A stretch of DNA of 16,649 nucleotides, from positions 1 through 16,649 of the forward strand of contig JAUWGA010000014.1 of assembly GCA_030606635.1 (NCBI GenBank), in the 5' to 3' direction. Every line of letters starts with the position of its first letter. The first letter of the stretch is position 1. The position numbers were made by a program, and so were the translations under genes. Shown here in pieces: positions 1 through 7,180 of the stretch. A model generated the notes under the pieces. It worked only from the letters and a program-made list of their open reading frames with translations. It made no database searches and was not told where the DNA came from. The DNA comes from Methanosarcinales archaeon (GTDB lineage: Archaea > Halobacteriota > Methanosarcinia > Methanosarcinales > Methanogasteraceae).

Positions 1-606
1 ATTCATATCCCGCACGCCCCCGCCGAAGATGATCGGATGATCCGACCGCGCGACTGCATCACTGAGAAGATCGAGATCGATGCCGGATTCCGTGCCAACC
101 TTCGTCAGGTCGATGATGATTAAGTGGTTGATCGGATACTCATTCAGTCTCTCGACCGCTTCTATTGGAGTGAGCGATATTCCGGTGTTTGTGAGGATTC
201 TGCCGTCCATCAAGTCGATGTTGACATGCAGCCGGCTTGCGTCACACGTCTCGCACGCCTCTCCGATCACGTCGAAATCGGCATTCTCGGTTCCGATGGT
301 GACTGTATCAGCGATTGTAAGTCCAAGCGCCGCGTCTTCCGCGGACCTGACGCCGCAACTGAGTATCGTCCTGCAGTATCCTGAGACGTCCTTTATGACC
401 GGGAAATTATCCCCAATCCCGCGGATCCGGTTGAGGTCGGCGGCGTACACCTCTGTCGGGCGTAGCGTTCTTGCGATCTCCACGGCGTCTGATGTTTCGC
501 AGACCGAACTGAAATCCGCTACTGGCAGGTACTCTTCCCGCTTACCCCGTAGCGCATGTACCACGACGCCATCGAATATATCCAGCACGAGGATGGTTCT
601 GAACAT
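1..606 (-). CDS. HisA/HisF-related TIM-barrel protein (3' end outside window)
   Basis: The minus strand reads 202 codons without a stop, from an ATG at 606-604 to the window edge. The protein starts MFRTILVLDIFDGVVVHALR, the beta1 pattern of HisA with Asp9. It has the internal repeat expected of the half-barrel family around residues 127-137 (VNIDLMDGRIL) and the phosphate-binding-like FGGGVRD at 194-200. This matches the archaeal hisA/hisF-related family rather than HisA itself, because the spacing and the KREEY segment differ from the ProFAR isomerase consensus. Members usually run about 220-240 residues, so only some 20-40 are missing. The function of the family is not settled; a sugar-phosphate or cofactor role is inferred from the fold. 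A TATA box 25-30 bases upstream suggests a leaderless transcript. Moderately sure of the family, unsure of the role. Confidence 0.75.
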   Translation of the reverse strand, partial: MFRTILVLDIFDGVVVHALRGKREEYLPVADFSSVCETSDAVEIARTLRPTEVYAADLNRIRGIGDNFPVIKDVSGYCRTILSCGVRSAEDAALGLTIADTVTIGTENADFDVIGEACETCDASRLHVNIDLMDGRILTNTGISLTPIEAVERLNEYPINHLIIIDLTKVGTESGIDLDLLSDAVARSDHPIIFGGGVRDMN

Positions 607-624
607 ATATTATGCTTGGCACGG

Positions 625-783
625 TCATCGCATATAAAACCGATCACGGGCACCGGATCGATGGATATCTGCTAAACTTGTGTCATCTCCGTCAATCCCT
701 TTTCTCAGCCACAGACAAGCAATCGCAAACAGGAGAAACACGGTCTGGTCAGGGATGCAGATTCTGATCAGCTGCTCAGCCAT
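625..783 (-). CDS. Possible 52-residue membrane peptide after the sepS remnant
   Basis: An ATG at 783-781 overlaps the stop codon of the sepS remnant (ATGGCTGA), an arrangement typical of translational coupling. The reading frame runs 52 codons to a TGA at 627-625. It has one hydrophobic stretch (VFLLFAIACLWL) followed by a charged tail. I recognise no family. It could be a real small gene that once followed sepS, or chance. Its end overlaps the TATA box of the HisA-like gene, which counts against it. Confidence 0.2.
   Translation of the reverse strand: MAEQLIRICIPDQTVFLLFAIACLWLRKGIDGDDTSLADIHRSGARDRFYMR
629..641 (-). promoter_or_regulatory. TATA box of the HisA-like gene
   Basis: Read on the minus strand, 641-631 gives GGTTTTATATG. 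Its centre lies about 28 bases before the ATG at 606, so transcription would begin at or next to the start codon, as in leaderless archaeal messages. No Shine-Dalgarno sequence precedes the ATG, which agrees. Confidence 0.5.
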
Positions 784-1040
784 CGACTTCCATCCGCACC
801 ATGGTAAAGACCGGTCCCCGGATGTCAATCTTCTTGTTGCCGGACGTGATCCACTGGTTCGCGTGGGGCTTATCTCGATATTGATCTCTGACGGAACCTT
901 GACGCCCTTGACCCTGACCTCGCAGCCCACGCCGCATCTTGCCGCGTTCTCGATCTCATGCGCTGTCTGCGCGGCACCCCGAGAACATTGCCATCGTAAA
1001 CCATGGCATCGTTCATCGCGGCATGACCGCAGAGTTTCGT
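776..1040 (-). pseudogene. sepS: Degraded duplicate of the sepS 3' end
   Basis: This stretch aligns base for base with 2722-3060, the 3' end of intact sepS, in the same orientation. The offset is 1946 at 789/2735. It becomes 1947 after a one-base deletion near 868-870 (GGGGCTTAT against GGGGCTTTAT), and 2020 from 971/2991 because 73 bases are missing around 955-970. The two deletions do not restore the frame, so it cannot make a working C-terminus. The last codons read MVRMEVDG then TGA at 778-776, so this copy keeps its own natural end, different from the VV end of the intact gene. Most other differences look like third-position changes. Homology fades just beyond 1040. It is a remnant of duplication or insertion, not a gene. 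Confidence 0.85.
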
Positions 1041-1173
1041 GTTATTCCGCAGAGAAATGTGATATTTACAGAGCGGGTTGACCGTTTGCTCGAAAGTCGG
1101 CAATTTCCACTCTTCTTTTGGATTAGCTGGTGTGGGCTTCAAAAGCTATCTTTCAGCGGTTTAAAGATTTCTA

Positions 1174-1692
1174 CTATGTCTGACATTCCAATTCAGCAAA
1201 AGCGTATGCAGCATCACAAAGTTCAGCATCATTACCATCTTCGATCTCAGTATTAGGTAAAGTGCACCGCTTAACCTTTGCTTTGATACGCGTGGACATG
1301 ATACTCGCATAACCATCTTCACAAATAACATAGCATCCCGAGAACTTCTGTATCTTGCTACAGAAATACGCAAGTTCATCTGTGACTCCTTCATTACTAC
1401 AATCTGCAAAGAAAACAAACAAATTCAAGTCAGAATCTCGCATCAACTCATTAGATTTTCTTTCCCAGTATATATTCCAATCTTCATCGGATGTATTGTC
1501 ATCTGGATGGTCTGCTACAAGGTATGTGTTACTATATCCTCTTTCAATCAAACAAGTGCGAAGTATCTCTAAACGTTTTTTTGCGTTTTCTGGTATATAC
1601 GCACCCAGAATCAGTATGTGTAGGTTCTGCCTGTACCACCCGATCTCTTTTTCAACCTCGTATCCAAGAACCGCATCGATCAAATTTGGCAT
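1174..1692 (-). CDS. Unknown protein with TIR- or deoxyribosyltransferase-like fold pattern
   Basis: A 172-residue protein with an ATG at 1692-1690. The core looks like a small alpha/beta Rossmann-type domain: beta1 HILILGAY (25-32), helix KRLEILRTCLIERGY (39-53), then SNELMRDSDLNLFVFF (80-95) and GVTDELAYF (102-110). The order 'S..LM..SD...F.F ... GV..E' is the pattern seen in nucleoside 2-deoxyribosyltransferase-like and TIR-like domains, where the Glu (here E106) is catalytic. This is pattern inference; I cannot name the family. A tail after residue 140 is acidic and Cys-containing. It is transcribed away from a winged-helix/helical gene pair. Base composition is more AT-rich than the flanking housekeeping genes, and the whole cassette sits between two sepS 3' ends, so recent acquisition is likely. 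No signal peptide, so cytoplasmic. Confidence 0.7.
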   Translation of the reverse strand: MPNLIDAVLGYEVEKEIGWYRQNLHILILGAYIPENAKKRLEILRTCLIERGYSNTYLVADHPDDNTSDEDWNIYWERKSNELMRDSDLNLFVFFADCSNEGVTDELAYFCSKIQKFSGCYVICEDGYASIMSTRIKAKVKRCTLPNTEIEDGNDAELCDAAYAFAELECQT

Positions 1693-1703
1693 GGCATCAC
1701 AAA

Positions 1704-1732
1704 CTTATTAAACGTGGGCAAACTTAATATAG
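1704..1732. promoter_or_regulatory. Divergent promoter pair of the cassette
   Basis: On the plus strand 1723-1732 reads CTTAATATAG, a TATA box placing transcription near 1752-1757, ahead of the GTG start at 1782. On the minus strand 1713-1704 reads GTTTAATAAG, about 15-20 bases before the ATG at 1692, which suggests a leaderless message. Both promoters lie within 30 bases of each other, so the winged-helix protein could control both sides. Confidence 0.45.
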
Positions 1733-1781
1733 TACGGGTGAACATTTGTTCACTCCACTAACATACACAGGAGGCATTGAT

Positions 1782-2231
1782 GTGACAAAGGTAGAAGAGT
1801 ATTCCAGCCAAATACCGTTGATAGTCAGACAGGCATTCAAAGCATTTGGCAGTGATAATCGGTGCGCAATAGTTGTTGCATTGTATGAACATGATGGGCG
1901 ACTCACGTTTAGTCGACTTAAAATCGCTCTCGAACTTGACCCGAGGGTACTCACAAACGAGTTGAAAAAATTAAGAAACGGCGCCATTGTCACCCACTAT
2001 ACTGAATATACCGAAGGTAAGAGAGATCACTCTTATTATGAACTTACTGACTTTGGTGTAGATATCCTGAAAGCCGCATTCAGTGCACTTGCCACACCAC
2101 ATCAACCGATCACGGCGGATATCGGTGAGACTGTAAGTACGTCAGGAACATCAGAACTAACGCCAGTACCAATTATCCCAACACAGGATTGTTGGGCTGG
2201 AAGTAGAATTAGGCGTGAGGTAACATGTTGA
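1782..2231 (+). CDS. Winged-helix transcriptional regulator
   Basis: I take the GTG at 1782 as the start because AGGAGG at 1769-1774 sits seven bases before it; a longer frame from a TTG at 1746 has no ribosome site. This gives 149 residues. Residues about 12-92 form a winged helix: RQAFKAFGSDNRCAIVVALYE, then LTFSRLKIALELDPRVLTNELKKL as the helix-turn-helix, and a wing ending in HSYYELTDFG. The layout fits ArsR/MarR-like archaeal regulators. The last 45 residues are Pro/Thr/Ser-rich and probably disordered. The stop overlaps the next gene's ATG by seven bases, so the two are translated together. Likely role: autoregulation of the divergent cassette promoter (inferred). Confidence 0.75.
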   Translation: MTKVEEYSSQIPLIVRQAFKAFGSDNRCAIVVALYEHDGRLTFSRLKIALELDPRVLTNELKKLRNGAIVTHYTEYTEGKRDHSYYELTDFGVDILKAAFSALATPHQPITADIGETVSTSGTSELTPVPIIPTQDCWAGSRIRREVTC

Positions 2232-2656
2232 CGATATCAGAGCCATACAAAACTATGCTGGTAGACGAAATAGCATTCGTTCGCGAAAAGATGGATGTAG
2301 AATCCGACATCAGAAAGAAAGTATACTACTATAGCGCGGTACATGCAATGGTACAGAGAGTTCTTAATATAGATCCTAACTTCGATCGACAACTCGTTTT
2401 TATGTTTACAGTTTTATTTGCGTCATATAGTCAAATGAGAGCATGTGCGGATCAGATCGTAGCTGGAGACCGTATGATCACACCTCCGGAAAATTTCTTT
2501 GATAGAATAAGCACTTATCTTCAAGAACTGGAAGGTAAAGTTAGAAATAACGAAGATACCTATATCATCTTGGAAAAAATTGCGGTTTCTGCATACCTTT
2601 TGGATGGTAATGGATATTACCTGTATCAAAAAGGCTGGATGAAACTTCCAGAGTGA
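2225..2656 (+). CDS. Unknown helical protein coupled to the regulator
   Basis: A 143-residue protein from an ATG at 2225, inside the end of the regulator gene (ATGTTGA overlap), with GAGGT at 2217-2221 as ribosome site. The sequence predicts as almost wholly helical with no membrane segment and no motif I recognise; it starts MLTISEPYKTMLVDEIAFVR and has a Phe/Tyr-rich middle (FMFTVLFASYSQM). Tight coupling to a winged-helix gene and the divergent TIR-like gene suggest a three-part module in which this protein is a ligand-sensing or protein partner. That is inference from context only. The gene converges on sepS with a 68-base gap that holds no clear terminator. Confidence 0.65.
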   Translation: MLTISEPYKTMLVDEIAFVREKMDVESDIRKKVYYYSAVHAMVQRVLNIDPNFDRQLVFMFTVLFASYSQMRACADQIVAGDRMITPPENFFDRISTYLQELEGKVRNNEDTYIILEKIAVSAYLLDGNGYYLYQKGWMKLPE

Positions 2657-2724
2657 GTCTGTTTTCCGTTCCGATAGGCGAACTCATGCATCCAACGCAG
2701 AAATCAAGCAATCTATAAGACACA

Positions 2725-3060
2725 TCACACAACCTCCATCCGCACCATGGTGAAAACCGGTCCCCGGATGTCGATCTTCTTGTTGCCGGACGTGATCCAC
2801 CGGTTCGCATGGGGCTTTATCTCGATATTGATCTCTGACGGAACCTTGACACCCTTGACCCTGACCTCGCAGCCCATGCCGCATCTTGCCGCGTTCTCGA
2901 TCTCGCGTGCTGCCTCTGCTGCAAACGCATCAATGAACCTGAAACCGGCAGAGATGCCTTCCGTAAATACCGCGTCCCATTTCTCGATACGCGGCACCCC
3001 GAGAACGTTGCCATCGTGAACCATAACCTCGTTCATCGCTGCAGGACCGCAGAGTTTCGT
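2725..3060 (-). repeat. Direct-repeat partner of the sepS remnant (inside sepS)
   Basis: This is the part of intact sepS that is duplicated at 776-1040 in the same orientation. The two copies bracket about 1.7 kb holding the three-gene cassette. The copies differ by the deletions described for the remnant, by scattered mostly silent changes, and by the last two or three codons. Confidence 0.8.
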
Positions 3061-4335
3061 CTTCTCTTCCGGCTCGACAACCGTCACCCGAAGATGATGC
3101 CCGAACATCTCGCCCTCCCACGCCAGATACTCGCATGGACTCGGATCGCTTCCGTTCTCCTCAGCGACGCGTGCGATTGCGCGCTGTATCGCAAGTCCCG
3201 TATCGGTATCAGGAGACTCTCGGGCACAGACCGATGCTGCGAGTTCGTGATCGGTCATCGAGAGTTGATCGAACTGCGGATACGAGAGCGATCTGACATC
3301 GCTGGCGCCATAGAGGATCATCGCAAGCCGCTCCACGCCAAGACCGAGGTTCATTACCGGATACGGGATCTCGTAAGCAGAAAGTGCGATCGGCGAGTAC
3401 ATACCGAAGGTCGCAATCTCGATCCAGCCGTCCGCATACTTCGTATCCGAGTCGTGCAGGGCAGGATGGTACGCATAGACCTCGATCTGGGTATCCGGCA
3501 CATAGTACTTGCTCCGTTTCTCATCTGGCTGGAACCTGAATTCCTCGAACCCGAATTGGGATAACAAAGCCTGGGATACTGCTTTTCCATAATCAACAGT
3601 CACATCTTCGCCCATCGCAACGCATGAGGCTGAATGGTACGTCATCAACCTGGAGGCGTCCTCTGACTGCTCCCTTCTGAAGCACCGGTCTATGGAGAAG
3701 AGGTTCAGCGGAAGATCCTGTTTACCGATGAGTGCTGATAGTGTGATGAACCAGCCGGAAGTCATGTGGCTGCGAAGCGTCTTTCTTGTTGGTTCCGGAA
3801 CCAGTTCCCGAAACTCAGGAAAGACCTGATCGATCATCACCGCAACCTTCGGATCATCGATCTTAAGTTCCCTTGCGAGCGCGGGGATCAGGTCATCGCC
3901 CTCGATCACTCCTTTCTTGTACGAGTGAAGCACCTGCCTGACCGTTGTCGCGTCGTCTTCGCTTACGTTCCTGCCGATGATCTCACCGATCTTTGCGATC
4001 CGTTCATCAGAGAGCCCGACATCAGGACGCGGCAGCCCTGCGAGATAGAAACACCGATCCAGAACAGCTTGTGCCTCTGATCCGAACTGGCGGTACACCT
4101 CCCGATCCTCGACTATGAGGGGGTTCATCGTCTCGGAAAATCCCATCCTGAGATACGCCTCCCTGAGGCGATGTACCGTCTCAAAAATCGGGTGTGGCTT
4201 ACCGTAATCGAATTTAAGGTGCGGGTATGCCTGATTGATCCCGGGAACCGGTATTATCTCCTTACCAAGGTTCCATGTCGCTTCAAAGTCCTGCGCTGCT
4301 GATTTCCTGATTGCATCCGGATCGAACTTCATCAT
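2725..4335 (-). CDS. sepS: O-phosphoserine--tRNA(Cys) ligase (SepRS)
   Basis: SepRS charges tRNA-Cys with O-phosphoserine, which SepCysS then turns into cysteine; it is found in methanogens and relatives. The protein is 536 residues from ATG 4335, near the family's length. Hallmarks are QFGSEAQAVLDRCFYLAGLP with RPDVGLSD following, TLRSHMTSGWF, class II motif 2 (FSIDRCFRREQSEDASRLMT), KSKYYVPDTQIEVYAYHP, and motif 3 (GLGVERLAMILYG). The C-terminal domain ends in IDIRGPVFTMVRMEVV. A longer frame begins at a GTG (4356), but a TTTAAC element at 4363-4358 lies about 26 bases before ATG 4335, favouring a leaderless start there; the next codon is also ATG (4332). tRNA-Val lies upstream on the same strand. 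The 3' end is duplicated at 776-1040. Confidence 0.96.
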   Translation of the reverse strand: MMKFDPDAIRKSAAQDFEATWNLGKEIIPVPGINQAYPHLKFDYGKPHPIFETVHRLREAYLRMGFSETMNPLIVEDREVYRQFGSEAQAVLDRCFYLAGLPRPDVGLSDERIAKIGEIIGRNVSEDDATTVRQVLHSYKKGVIEGDDLIPALARELKIDDPKVAVMIDQVFPEFRELVPEPTRKTLRSHMTSGWFITLSALIGKQDLPLNLFSIDRCFRREQSEDASRLMTYHSASCVAMGEDVTVDYGKAVSQALLSQFGFEEFRFQPDEKRSKYYVPDTQIEVYAYHPALHDSDTKYADGWIEIATFGMYSPIALSAYEIPYPVMNLGLGVERLAMILYGASDVRSLSYPQFDQLSMTDHELAASVCARESPDTDTGLAIQRAIARVAEENGSDPSPCEYLAWEGEMFGHHLRVTVVEPEEKTKLCGPAAMNEVMVHDGNVLGVPRIEKWDAVFTEGISAGFRFIDAFAAEAAREIENAARCGMGCEVRVKGVKVPSEINIEIKPHANRWITSGNKKIDIRGPVFTMVRMEVV

Positions 4336-4357
4336 GCTGTACTTAGCCCCAATCACA

Positions 4358-4364
4358 GTTAAAC
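4358..4364 (-). promoter_or_regulatory. Weak TATA-like box for sepS
   Basis: The minus strand reads GTTTAAC here, about 26 bases before the ATG at 4335. The match is poor, but the spacing fits a leaderless start. Read-through from the tRNA-Val promoter is the alternative. Confidence 0.3.
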
Positions 4365-4462
4365 GATTTGCCGAGATGGTCGGGGTGGGCGAAGAATAGG
4401 ATGCGAAGCCCGGATGTCACCGCGCGACCTGCTAACCACCGTCCCCGCGGATGTTACTGAAA

Positions 4463-4536
4463 TGGGCTCGCTGCGATTCGAACGCAGGATCCCCGCCGTG
4501 TGAAGGCGATGTCATAACCGACTAGACCACGAGCCC
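4463..4536 (-). tRNA. tRNA-Val(CAC)
   Basis: The minus strand folds as a full cloverleaf of 74 bases: acceptor GGGCTCG/CGAGCCC with discriminator A (4463), a D arm closed by GTC/GAC, an anticodon stem TCGCC/GGCGG with loop TTCACAC giving anticodon CAC, a five-base variable loop, and a T arm CTGCG-TTCGAAT-CGCAG. CCA is not encoded. No intron. It reads GTG codons. Confidence 0.95.
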
Positions 4537-4569
4537 AGGACCTGGTTGTCTGGAAATGGATCTGTAGCG

Positions 4570-4579
4570 ATATAAATAT
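4570..4579 (-). promoter_or_regulatory. TATA box of tRNA-Val
   Basis: The minus strand reads ATATTTATA about 35-40 bases before the first tRNA base, so transcription would start roughly 10 bases ahead of the mature 5' end. It lies between the cfbE stop and the tRNA. Confidence 0.6.
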
Positions 4580-4600
4580 TGCTGTCGGCGAAGCCTGCAT

Positions 4601-5956
4601 TCACCTGAAACACTTAACGCACGATATGATCGTATCGCCTGCTTCTGTCAGATCCATCGCCATATCCATCCCGGAATCCAGATCATCCGCTTCGCAGTCG
4701 CTCTCTATGCCAACCGTGATGAAGCGATCGATGAAATCCCGGTTCCGCCCGATCAGCCCTACCACCTCATCCGTGTCAAGCCCCTCGCAGACGTTGTACT
4801 CCTCGATCCCGATGATCATGACGACCCTTCCCTGCCCCCCATCTGCGATGCGTCTGACATGGTCGATCGCAGATTCCGCAGACGGTATGTTCATGCCTGA
4901 GTTCGAGTTATCAACGACAGTCCTGCCATCGACCTCTAGGATCTTCATTCTCCCGCTTACGCCGCTGAAACCGTCGAGAAAAGACTTTATGCAGTCCGGA
5001 TCGGTGTTCATCGATATTGCAGCGGAAACCGCGCCAAGAATTGCGGTTCTGTACGAAAAGATGTCATAATCCCTGACTGTGAACTCGATGCGCCGGTTCA
5101 TCGCTGTAACGACCGCATGTTCCTGGTCGATCTCCTCGAAACGCGCGCCCCCCACATCCCCTCCAGCCCCTCTGTCTCCGAATGTGAGGATGTTTGCACC
5201 CGGGTTAGAGGTTACACCGACATCGCGGTTCAGAACCAGTGTTGATCCGGGTTTTGCACGCTTAACCATCTGCATCTTCGCGCTGGACGCTAGTCCGGTC
5301 TTGTTTGCGATCAGGTAATCACCTGTTAGCGTGGTGATGATGCCGGTGTCTGCAAGTCCTGTGCCGCCGAGCGAGATCTCGAAGATGAAGATGTCCGGTT
5401 CCGGATCCAGTTCGGCTTTGACCGATTCCACAGCCCTGATGATGCTTGCCGGCGCAATGCTCCACTTTGCGATCGTTTTTGCACTGCTGCCGCCACCCCC
5501 ATCTCCACCCACGCCATTCCAGTACTCAACACCTGCGCTGGTATGCGAGACGATTCTTTTACCAGTGCATTCCGCTAACATTCCTGCAAGCATCCGTACA
5601 GTGCTCGTCTTTGCGGTCGTGCCGGTCACCTCGATGACGTGATACCGCTCGAGACGCTGTTTCAGGATCTCGTAGACCGCGGCATGGTGCGTGATCACCG
5701 GTACCGGAACGTCCGCGGCGCGCGCATCGTGAAGCGTCTTGTATGCAGAATCGAGATGCACAGGCGCAACGATCAGATCGAAATCGCCTGCATCCGGTGG
5801 TTCTGTCAGAACCGGGATGCCTGACGATTCGAGATCGCGGCGCACTTCGTCGCTGACAGTGCCATACACATCGACAGCGGTGACCGCATCGGTCTCTGCG
5901 AGAGACTGCGCGATCAGATCGCCGCCGTGCGTCAGATCGAGCACCGCGATGTTCAT
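4601..5956 (-). CDS. cfbE: Coenzyme F430 synthetase (Mur ligase-like)
   Basis: CfbE performs the last ATP-dependent ring closure in making coenzyme F430, the nickel cofactor of methyl-coenzyme M reductase. The 451-residue protein has an N-terminal Rossmann-like part (MNIAVLDLTHGGDLIAQSL), then the Mur ligase P-loop EVTGTTAKTST (109-119, Lys116), the acidic metal site FEISLGGTGLADTG (192-205), and the C-terminal SGVSGRMKILEVDGRTVVDN segment typical of Mur ligases. A Gly-rich loop at 148-156 is unusual. Its ATG lies two bases after the cfbA stop, so the pair is one operon in pathway-related order. Mur ligases otherwise build peptidoglycan, but here the cfbA neighbour and the short archaeal form decide the call. 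Confidence 0.9.
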   Translation of the reverse strand: MNIAVLDLTHGGDLIAQSLAETDAVTAVDVYGTVSDEVRRDLESSGIPVLTEPPDAGDFDLIVAPVHLDSAYKTLHDARAADVPVPVITHHAAVYEILKQRLERYHVIEVTGTTAKTSTVRMLAGMLAECTGKRIVSHTSAGVEYWNGVGGDGGGGSSAKTIAKWSIAPASIIRAVESVKAELDPEPDIFIFEISLGGTGLADTGIITTLTGDYLIANKTGLASSAKMQMVKRAKPGSTLVLNRDVGVTSNPGANILTFGDRGAGGDVGGARFEEIDQEHAVVTAMNRRIEFTVRDYDIFSYRTAILGAVSAAISMNTDPDCIKSFLDGFSGVSGRMKILEVDGRTVVDNSNSGMNIPSAESAIDHVRRIADGGQGRVVMIIGIEEYNVCEGLDTDEVVGLIGRNRDFIDRFITVGIESDCEADDLDSGMDMAMDLTEAGDTIISCVKCFR

Positions 5957-5958
5957 AT

Positions 5959-6348
5959 TCAGCGTGAAAGCGCTTCTTCTGCTCTCTTATACGCAAGTTC
6001 AGCGATACATGCATCTGCGCCGAGCGGGTCGGCATAAACGATATCAACCGAATTCCCGTCGATCTCTGTTACTGCGCTCTTATCTTCGTTCAGATTCAGT
6101 TCCTTTGGGATGTCCTCAAGCGTGTGGACGCCGTGCGCAAGGAAGATCGGGAGTGCGACGATCTTGTCAACGCCGGTCCCAGCGAAACTCTCCAGCCCCT
6201 GTTTCAGAGTCGGTTTGTCCATGTTCAAAAACGCTGTCCGCACGACGACATCACCCTGATCGGCGATCATTCCGGATATCGTCTCAACGAGTTCCCTGTT
6301 GTATGGAAGTGTGCTTCCGTGTCCGAGTACCAGTATACCTGTGTTCAT
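5959..6348 (-). CDS. cfbA: Sirohydrochlorin nickelochelatase
   Basis: CfbA inserts nickel into sirohydrochlorin, the first committed step to F430 (cobalt insertion for B12 is also known for this short CbiX type). The 129-residue length fits the small homodimeric archaeal class. The metal-binding histidines are visible: LVLGHGS (His10) and FLAHGVHT (His72, His75). ATG at 6348 is preceded by AGGAG at 6361-6357. First gene of the cfbA-cfbE operon. The matching cfbB, cfbC and cfbD genes are not in the window. Confidence 0.93.
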   Translation of the reverse strand: MNTGILVLGHGSTLPYNRELVETISGMIADQGDVVVRTAFLNMDKPTLKQGLESFAGTGVDKIVALPIFLAHGVHTLEDIPKELNLNEDKSAVTEIDGNSVDIVYADPLGADACIAELAYKRAEEALSR

Positions 6349-6431
6349 AGATTTGTCTCCTGTGTTACGTAGAATGTTGGATGGTAACTATCATTGTTAA
6401 ACCCATCGACGCGCGACCGACCAACCGTTAT

Positions 6432-6441
6432 ACTTATATAG
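6432..6441 (+). promoter_or_regulatory. TATA box of the M50-like protease gene
   Basis: ACTTATATAG at 6432-6441 places transcription near 6462-6466, leaving a short AT-rich leader before the ATG at 6496. The divergent cfbA gene starts at 6348, and this 150-base gap serves both. Confidence 0.5.
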
Positions 6442-6495
6442 CAGAGACAACAGATGTATAGTTGTCATTATCATTATAATAATAATGGGGTTATC

Positions 6496-6993
6496 ATGAC
6501 ATGGGCAAAAACAGAAAATGTGTGGAAAGATATGGATGAGGTGCTCTGCGGCGCAGTGTGCCTCATCTTTGGGTGGGGTTCAGCTACACTTGGTCACGAA
6601 TGCTTTCACTTAGCGGTCGCACGCTCGCTTGGACTTACAGCAACGCTTGGCGAGGTCACTCTCACCACGGGCTCGGTGTTCGTGCAGGGGGCTATGACAT
6701 CGGTCGAGACGATGCTCGTGGCGGTCGCGGGCAGTCTCGGGTTGATCATAGTCGGGCTGCTACTGATCCACTCGTTTGAAAACAAGATGATACACATGAT
6801 CGGGGTGGTTTTCCTGTGCAGGGCATGGATCGATGCCCTTCCGCTCTTCGACCTGGATGGCGGGATATTTGTGCAGTCCGCATGTAGTGCTCTTGGAACT
6901 GCGGGATTGCTTGCAGCATGGATCTTCGTCATCCTCGAGATTCTCGTAAGCGGCGGCGCAATCGCACATGTGATCAAGAGTGGGTCTGTCTAA
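6496..6993 (+). CDS. Small M50-like membrane metalloprotease
   Basis: I start at ATG 6496 (GGGG at 6487-6490 upstream); an in-frame ATG at 6454 would add a His/Asn-rich stretch and lies before the likely transcription start. The 165-residue protein has four or five hydrophobic segments. The zinc site HECFH (34-38) lies inside the first one, as in site-2 proteases, followed by AGSLGLIIVGLLL (78-90) in the place of the usual AGPxxN helix, and LFDLDGG (117-123), whose Asp121 matches the third zinc ligand of the M50 LDGG motif. So all catalytic elements are present in a minimal form with no PDZ domain. Substrate unknown. A regulator with two membrane segments encoded at 10898-11413 is a conceivable but unproven target. 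The gene ends at a hairpin/T-tract terminator. Confidence 0.75.
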   Translation: MTWAKTENVWKDMDEVLCGAVCLIFGWGSATLGHECFHLAVARSLGLTATLGEVTLTTGSVFVQGAMTSVETMLVAVAGSLGLIIVGLLLIHSFENKMIHMIGVVFLCRAWIDALPLFDLDGGIFVQSACSALGTAGLLAAWIFVILEILVSGGAIAHVIKSGSV

Positions 6994-7023
6994 AGCTCCT
7001 TTGTGTTATACTAGCGCAGTGTC

Positions 7024-7068
7024 AGGTGTGCCTTCTCCGGCACATCTGGCATCTGTGACGACTTTTTT
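7024..7068 (+). terminator. Hairpin and T6 tract after the M50-like gene
   Basis: AGGTGTGCC at 7024-7032 pairs with GGCACATCT at 7039-7047 (one G-U pair) around a six-base loop. A run of six T follows at 7063-7068. It lies 30 bases after the protease stop. Confidence 0.55.
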
Positions 7069-7133
7069 CAAAGATTGGTGTTTTTTGCCTCCCTGGCGGA
7101 TCAACGGAAGAGAGAAGAACGTTTAATATGCAG

Positions 7134-7156
7134 GGGTTTATAAACGTCATTTGAAA
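7134..7156 (+). promoter_or_regulatory. Promoter of the lipoprotein hydrolase (copy 1 of a repeated promoter)
   Basis: GGGTTTATAAACG at 7134-7146 is followed by three free bases and TTTGAAA at 7150-7156. The TATA part is a perfect palindrome (GTTTATAAAC). The same two blocks with the same spacing recur at 8297-8319. Transcription would start near 7163-7170, just before the ribosome site. Confidence 0.6.
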
Positions 7157-7180
7157 TTTCAGTTGTGGGGGTATGCAAAC

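Noticed and set aside
870..1142. A 90-residue minus-strand gene over the sepS remnant
   Set aside because: Its first part includes remnant sepS in frame, but after the 73-base deletion it reads sepS out of frame, so it is a product of decay and not a gene.
1746..1781. TTG at 1746 as the start of the winged-helix gene
   Set aside because: It lies before or at the likely transcription start and has no ribosome site, while GTG 1782 has AGGAGG at the right distance.
2565..2884. Open frames on the minus strand across the end of sepS
   Set aside because: They are out-of-frame readings of the sepS 3' end and the convergent gap; the Arg-rich composition is typical of shadow frames.
3016..3564. Long plus-strand frame opposite sepS
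   Set aside because: It lies wholly antisense to a well-conserved synthetase gene and matches nothing; a GC-rich codon shadow.
5739..6350. A 203-residue plus-strand frame opposite cfbA/cfbE
   Set aside because: It spans the antisense of two recognised genes and is Arg/Ser-rich, as shadow frames are.
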